NCBI GenBank assembly: GCA_023701085.1
Contig: JAMPXR010000071.1
Coordinates: 1 to 9,379 of the forward strand
Length of the DNA: 9,379 bases
Source of the DNA: Ramlibacter sp.
Lineage (GTDB): Bacteria > Pseudomonadota > Gammaproteobacteria > Burkholderiales > Burkholderiaceae_C
Direction of reading: 5' to 3'
How positions within the stretch are numbered: the first letter of the stretch is position 1; the number at the start of each line of letters is the position of its first letter. Below the pieces are notes generated by a model. The model did not search any database. It worked only from the letters and a program-made list of their open reading frames with translations, and had not been told where the DNA came from. Shown piece after piece: positions 6,643 to 9,379 of this stretch. The position numbers were made by a program, and so were the translations under genes.

Positions 6643-7365
6643 TCACGCCCAGCTTTGCGCGGGAACGTCGATCCAGACGGCGCGGGCCACAGCGACCAGG
6701 CGGCCGCCCGGTGCGAATACCGCCGAGCCGGCAAAGCGTTTGCGGCCGTCCACCCCGAACGGCCAGCCGGTCACCACGCACTCCTCGCCTGCCCTGATGG
6801 CACCGCGGATGGACGTGCTCAGTTCGCCCAGCACGATCGCAATGCCCTCGGGCAAAGGACAGACCGCGAAGCCGCCGGTGCAATCGAGCGCGGACCAGAA
6901 GAACTCCGGTCTCACCGACCCCGATTCGTCCGCGAGCGAGGCATCGGGGATCCAGGGCGCCGCAATCGTCGATGCGCCGTCGACAGGGCCTGGAAAGATG
7001 CGAAGCCCATCGAGCGGCTTGCGCTGCGGGCCGCAGACGAAACAGCCGGGAAAGCGGTGATTCGTGAAGCCGAGGAAGGACGCCGAGACTTGCCTTGCCT
7101 GTTCGTACGAGGGCGGCGGCGGCGGCTCGACTTCCACGGGGTGAGCGATCCTGGCCTCGCCGATGATCGTTTCGCCGTCATAGAGGACCGCCTGCTCTTG
7201 CGACGATTCGAGCCGCAAGGCCGTGCACAGCGGCGGAGGCGCTTTCAGCCGCGCCGTCACGGCGCCGTTCAGGCGCCGGGCCATGAGGCCGCACACATAG
7301 CCACCATTTCCCGAACGCGGCGGGCCACAGAAGCGCTGCGCGATCTCGAATCGATCAATATGCAC
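6643..7365 (-). CDS. Double-hotdog thioesterase-like protein (GTG start)
   Basis: 240-residue protein that looks like two hotdog units, probably acting on an acyl-CoA. The N-terminal unit has FCGPPRSGNGGYVCGLMA (12-29), the typical Gly-rich turn and start of the hotdog helix. A central FPGCFVCGPQRKPLDGLRIFPGP block (105-127) carries a Cys-x-x-Cys pair. The second unit has FFWSALDCTGGFA (155-167) and GRKRFAGSAVFAPGGRLVAVARAVWI (207-232), which resembles the last strands of PaaI/4HBT-type thioesterases. The start is GTG at 7365, chosen because AGGAGG lies 5 nt upstream; the longer ATG reading from 7488 would translate the repeat-bearing control region. It is the first gene of the minus-strand operon and is divergent from tetR. 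Thioesterase activity is inferred; no catalytic residue was identified with certainty. Confidence 0.75.
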   Translation of the reverse strand: MHIDRFEIAQRFCGPPRSGNGGYVCGLMARRLNGAVTARLKAPPPLCTALRLESSQEQAVLYDGETIIGEARIAHPVEVEPPPPPSYEQARQVSASFLGFTNHRFPGCFVCGPQRKPLDGLRIFPGPVDGASTIAAPWIPDASLADESGSVRPEFFWSALDCTGGFAVCPLPEGIAIVLGELSTSIRGAIRAGEECVVTGWPFGVDGRKRFAGSAVFAPGGRLVAVARAVWIDVPAQSWA

Positions 7366-7370
7366 TTCGA

Positions 7371-7376
7371 CCTCCT
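7371..7376 (-). promoter_or_regulatory. Strong Shine-Dalgarno deciding the GTG start at 7365
   Basis: AGGAGG on the minus strand, with extended anti-16S match CAGGAGGT (7377-7370), ends 5 nt before the GTG codon. No comparable site precedes the in-frame ATG at 7488, which supports the shorter protein. Confidence 0.8.
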
Positions 7377-7406
7377 GCAGGCTGAGCGACTGTAGTGTCG
7401 GCCCCG

Positions 7407-7428
7407 GCGCCCGGGATGCGCCCGGGAT
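7407..7428. repeat. 11-bp tandem repeat, two copies of GCGCCCGGGAT
   Basis: Two exact, adjacent copies (7407-7417 and 7418-7428), each containing the palindrome CCCGGG. They lie 42 bp upstream of the thioesterase-like start, in the likely 5' leader or promoter zone of the minus-strand operon. The 11-bp period puts equivalent bases on nearly the same DNA face, as for tandem protein-binding sites. They may also be a simple duplication. Confidence 0.7.
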
Positions 7429-7456
7429 CTTGACCCTGCTGTCCGTAGGGACGAGA

Positions 7457-7483
7457 TTCCTGGTTTGTTCCTGGTTTGTTCCT
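7457..7483. repeat. 11-bp tandem repeat, 2.5 copies of TTCCTGGTTTG
   Basis: Exact copies at 7457-7467 and 7468-7478, followed by a partial TTCCT (7479-7483). The GTTTGTT within each copy matches 6 of 7 bases of the operator half-site GTTTGCT at 7577-7583. They could be additional weak binding sites for the TetR protein, or sites for another regulator, in the shared divergent region. Confidence 0.75.
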
Positions 7484-7565
7484 TGCAAGTTGCGATGCCG
7501 AGCGGCGGAGTTTAGCGGGCGCGTGGCGTTTTGTGTTGCCTGCGCGCGGCTCGCCGGCTATACAA

Positions 7566-7583
7566 AGCAAACGACTGTTTGCT
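7566..7583. promoter_or_regulatory. Candidate TetR operator, perfect 7-4-7 inverted repeat
   Basis: AGCAAAC and GTTTGCT are perfect inverted arms around GACT. The dyad fills the 17-bp region just upstream of the tetR -10 box and abuts it, a classic place for a repressor to block RNA polymerase. Length and symmetry fit a TetR dimer. The nearest candidate binder is the TetR protein encoded 12 bp downstream, so autoregulation of the mutase operon is the simplest reading; the interaction is inferred. Confidence 0.65.
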
Positions 7584-7588
7584 ATACT
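7583..7588 (+). promoter_or_regulatory. -10 box of tetR promoter (leaderless transcript likely)
   Basis: TATACT (5 of 6 matches to TATAAT) lies 6 nt upstream of the tetR ATG, so transcription should start at or within a base or two of the start codon. The -35 position at 17-bp spacing (ATACAA, 7560-7565) is poor. No Shine-Dalgarno is present before the ATG, which agrees with a leaderless mRNA. Confidence 0.55.
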
Positions 7589-7594
7589 GCCCGC

Positions 7595-8182
7595 ATGGCC
7601 AGCGCCCGGAATCCCCATGCCGACAGCCGCCTGCCCCAGGTGCTGGACGCGGCGGCGCGCCTGTTTCGCACGCGGGGATTCGAGGGAACCTCGGTGCGCG
7701 ACATTGCGCGCGCCGTCGGCATGCTGCCGGGCTCGCTGTACTGCCATTTCGAGACCAAGGAGTCGCTGCTGGTCGCGGTCTATGTCAAGGGCGTGCGGCA
7801 GATCTCCGATGCGGTCCGGTTGGCCGTCGACCGGCAGGCCGACCCCTGGGACCGGCTGGAGGCCGCCTGCGTGGCCCACCTCGAAGCCATCCTGCACGAC
7901 GACGACTACGCGCAGGTCGTGGTTCGGGTTCGCCCGTCCGACGTGCCGGCGGCCGATCGCAACCTGATCGAGCTGCGCAACCAGTACGAGTCCCTGTTCG
8001 AGGGGCTGGTCGGCGAACTGCCGCTGGCGCGCGGCACCGACCGGCGCGTGCTGCGGCTGATGCTCATAGGCGCCTTGAACGGGTCGCAGACCTGGTATCG
8101 CCCGAACGGGCGCCTGAACCCGCGGGCGATCGCCCGAAGATTCATCGCCCTGCTGCGGCAAGGGCAGGAGGTGGCAGCGTGA
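7595..8182 (+). CDS. TetR-family transcriptional regulator of the mutase operon
   Basis: 195-residue DNA-binding repressor of typical TetR length. The N-terminal HTH domain covers about residues 13-58: [44 protein letters not shown]. The C-terminal ligand domain ends with [25 protein letters not shown] (159-183). That W-Y-R-P-x-G block is familiar from KstR2-type and other acyl-CoA-sensing TetR proteins, so a CoA-ester ligand is plausible but inferred. ATG 7595 begins the conserved domain; an upstream in-frame ATG at 7430 would translate the operator and repeats and is rejected. It lies directly behind a perfect dyad operator and overlaps the B12-binding subunit gene by 4 bp, so the regulator is the first gene of the operon it probably controls. 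Confidence 0.9.
   Translation: MASARNPHADSRLPQVLDAAARLFRTRGFEGTSVRDIARAVGMLPGSLYCHFETKESLLVAVYVKGVRQISDAVRLAVDRQADPWDRLEAACVAHLEAILHDDDYAQVVVRVRPSDVPAADRNLIELRNQYESLFEGLVGELPLARGTDRRVLRLMLIGALNGSQTWYRPNGRLNPRAIARRFIALLRQGQEVAA
8166..8172 (+). promoter_or_regulatory. Shine-Dalgarno deciding the GTG start at 8179
   Basis: AGGAGGT is a perfect anti-16S match 6 nt before GTG 8179, inside the last codons of tetR. It fixes the start of the cobalamin-binding subunit despite its non-ATG codon. Confidence 0.85.
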
Positions 8183-8613
8183 AAGGTGCTTCGAACGCGG
8201 ATCTGATCCCGAAAGTCCTGGTCACCAAGATCGGGTTCGACGGCCACGACCGCGGCAGCCGCGTGGTCGCGGCGGGCTTGCGCGACGCCGGCATGGAAGT
8301 GATCTACACGCCGCCCTGGCAGGAAATCGCCGCGGTGGTCAAGCTCGCGACCGAGGAAGACGTGGACGTGATCGGGATTTCCTCGCTGGCGACCGACCAC
8401 CTGATCGTGCCCAAGCTCATGTCGGCCCTGCGCGACGCGGGCCTGGGGGACATCGGCGTGCTGGTGGGCGGGATCGTGCCGGACGAGGACGAGCCCGCGC
8501 TGCTCGAGGCCGGCGTGGCGCGCATCTTCCATCCGGGCAGCGGCATGCCCGAGATCGCGCAGTTCGTGCGCGAGCTCGCGGCGCGCGTGCGCTCGCGCCG
8601 GGTCGCCGCGTGA
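8179..8613 (+). CDS. Cobalamin-binding (small) subunit of an acyl-CoA mutase
   Basis: 144-residue stand-alone B12-binding domain, equivalent to the C-terminal domain of methylmalonyl-CoA mutase or the small subunit of two-component mutases such as HcmB and IcmB. It has the base-off/His-on signature: DGHDRG (21-26) as D-x-H-x-x-G with His23 as the predicted lower cobalt ligand, S-x-L at 68-70 in GISSL, and the GG pair at 97-98 in [11 protein letters not shown]. The remaining alternating strands and helices fit the flavodoxin-like fold. The GTG start overlaps the tetR stop as GTGA, which suggests translational coupling. The large subunit gene starts 23 bp after its stop, so the two should form a complex using adenosylcobalamin. 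Confidence 0.92.
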   Translation: MKGASNADLIPKVLVTKIGFDGHDRGSRVVAAGLRDAGMEVIYTPPWQEIAAVVKLATEEDVDVIGISSLATDHLIVPKLMSALRDAGLGDIGVLVGGIVPDEDEPALLEAGVARIFHPGSGMPEIAQFVRELAARVRSRRVAA

Positions 8614-8636
8614 ATGGCCCGGTGGCAGGAGTGCAC

Positions 8637-9379
8637 ATGACCAAGACCGCCCACGACACGGCGTTCACGGGCGCCGACGCGCATGGCGCCTGGGAGCGCG
8701 AATACGCGGCCGGCGTCGCTGCCGACCGGCAGGCGAGCAACCGCTCCGGGATCGCGATCAAGCCCTTGTACACGGAGCGCGACTGGAACGCCGCGGATCG
8801 CGCGGCGGGCCTGGGCATGCCCGGGCAGCCGCCCTACACGCGCGGCATCTACGCCACCATGCACCGCGGGCGCACCTGGAGCCAGCGCCAGCTGATCGGC
8901 TTCGGCACGCCGGCGCAGTACAACGAGCGCCTGCGCGACCTGCTGGCCCAGGGGGCGACCGCGCTGTCGCTGATCCCCTGCAATTCGGTGTTCCGCGGCT
9001 ACGACATGGACGAGTCCCACCTCGAGCTGCTGGGCACCTGCGGCACCGTCGTCAACTCCGCCAACCACATGGACGAGGCGCTGGCGGGCGTGGACCTGGC
9101 CCGCATCTCCTGCGCCCAGAACGACCCGTCCCCTTTCACCCTGCTCGCCTTCATGCTGGTCGCGGCGCGCCGGCGCGGCACCGACTGGCGGGCCGTGAGC
9201 GGCACCTCGAACCAGAGCGACTACCTCAGCCACTACGTCGCCAACCACATGTTCTTCCGCCTCGCGCTGCCGGGCGCGCGGCGCATCCTGGGCGATCACA
9301 TCGAGTTCTGCAACCGCCACCTGCCCCGCTGGAATCCGATGTCGGTGGTGGGCCAGCACATGCAGCAGGCCGGCGCCAC
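8637..9379 (+). CDS. Divergent adenosylcobalamin-dependent acyl-CoA mutase, large subunit (partial, C-terminus outside window)
   Basis: First 247 residues of a mutase large (TIM-barrel) subunit, usually about 520-560 residues when the B12 domain is separate. It would catalyse a radical carbon-skeleton rearrangement of an acyl-CoA. CoA-channel residues of methylmalonyl-CoA mutase (MCM) are kept: Tyr72, Thr74 and Met75 in YATM, Arg79 and Arg84. So are GYD (121-123), a likely Gln193 and the catalytic His241 in [10 protein letters not shown]. The substrate-selecting MCM Tyr89 is Leu86 here, and MCM Arg207 falls on Asn203 (or His204, depending on one gap). The F-D-L-P-T-H loop is PCNSVF (114-119), and the Tyr before the catalytic His is Gln240. 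ATG 8637 follows CAGGAG. These differences exclude a simple call as methylmalonyl-, isobutyryl- or 2-hydroxyisobutyryl-CoA mutase. The substrate is unknown. Confidence 0.88.
   Translation, partial: MTKTAHDTAFTGADAHGAWEREYAAGVAADRQASNRSGIAIKPLYTERDWNAADRAAGLGMPGQPPYTRGIYATMHRGRTWSQRQLIGFGTPAQYNERLRDLLAQGATALSLIPCNSVFRGYDMDESHLELLGTCGTVVNSANHMDEALAGVDLARISCAQNDPSPFTLLAFMLVAARRRGTDWRAVSGTSNQSDYLSHYVANHMFFRLALPGARRILGDHIEFCNRHLPRWNPMSVVGQHMQQAGA

Noticed and set aside
7366..7488. Longer thioesterase-like protein starting at ATG 7488 (minus)
   Set aside because: No Shine-Dalgarno is present and the extra 41 residues lack family resemblance. The GTG at 7365 has AGGAGG at ideal spacing.
7430..7594. 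Longer tetR start at ATG 7430
   Set aside because: It would translate the tandem repeat and the operator. The TetR domain begins right after ATG 7595.
8304..9359. Minus-strand open frame of 351 codons opposite the mutase
   Set aside because: It is an antisense shadow: Ala/Arg/Val-rich with no domain, and it covers the clear mutase and B12-domain genes.
1..9379. CRISPR arrays, tRNA or rRNA genes, transposases, phage genes
   Set aside because: No repeat-spacer pattern, cloverleaf, ribosomal RNA sequence or mobile-element protein was recognised on either strand.

Overview
The window is dense, GC-rich bacterial chromosome with no RNA genes, insertion sequences or CRISPR arrays that I can see. 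Strong GC bias at third codon positions, glutamate/aspartate-transporter genes next to a LysR regulator, and the protein styles point to a betaproteobacterium of the Burkholderiales, most likely Comamonadaceae-like. This is inferred from gene style, not from a marker gene.

Region 1 (1-2611, minus strand): an amino-acid ABC importer. It reads, in transcription order, LysR-type regulator (2611-1679), periplasmic glutamate/aspartate-binding protein GltI (1527-628), and the start of the permease GltJ (458-1, running off the window). A strong hairpin with a U-tract lies between gltI and gltJ. A perfect dyad with LysR-box geometry overlaps the lysR stop codon upstream of gltI.

Region 2 (2715-3931, plus strand): a small ribbon-helix-helix-like protein of 89 aa, followed 56 bp later by a double-hotdog MaoC-like acyl dehydratase that carries the catalytic Asp and His.

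Region 3 (7365-3964, minus strand): five co-directional genes. They are a double-hotdog thioesterase-like protein (GTG start with a near-perfect Shine-Dalgarno), a class I SAM methyltransferase, a GFA/CENP-V zinc protein, a small MAPEG membrane protein, and a second SAM methyltransferase related to the sarcosine/dimethylglycine methyltransferase group. Short gaps (17, 112, 68 and 22 bp) suggest one or two operons. Glutathione/thiol chemistry (GFA, MAPEG) is a loose shared theme.

Region 4 (7595-9379, plus strand): the most interesting part. A TetR regulator, a stand-alone cobalamin-binding subunit overlapping it by 4 bp, and the first 247 residues of a coenzyme-B12-dependent acyl-CoA mutase large subunit form one operon. 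The mutase keeps the B12-mutase scaffold and catalytic His. It differs at the two substrate-selecting positions and over the normally invariant F-D-x-P-T loop from methylmalonyl-, isobutyryl- and 2-hydroxyisobutyryl-CoA mutases. It is therefore a candidate for a mutase of unknown substrate.

The 229-bp gap between regions 3 and 4 holds a perfect 7-4-7 inverted repeat overlapping the tetR promoter, a -10 box placed so that the tetR mRNA would be leaderless, and two different 11-bp tandem repeats. It looks like a shared control region for the mutase operon and the divergent thioesterase/methyltransferase operon.
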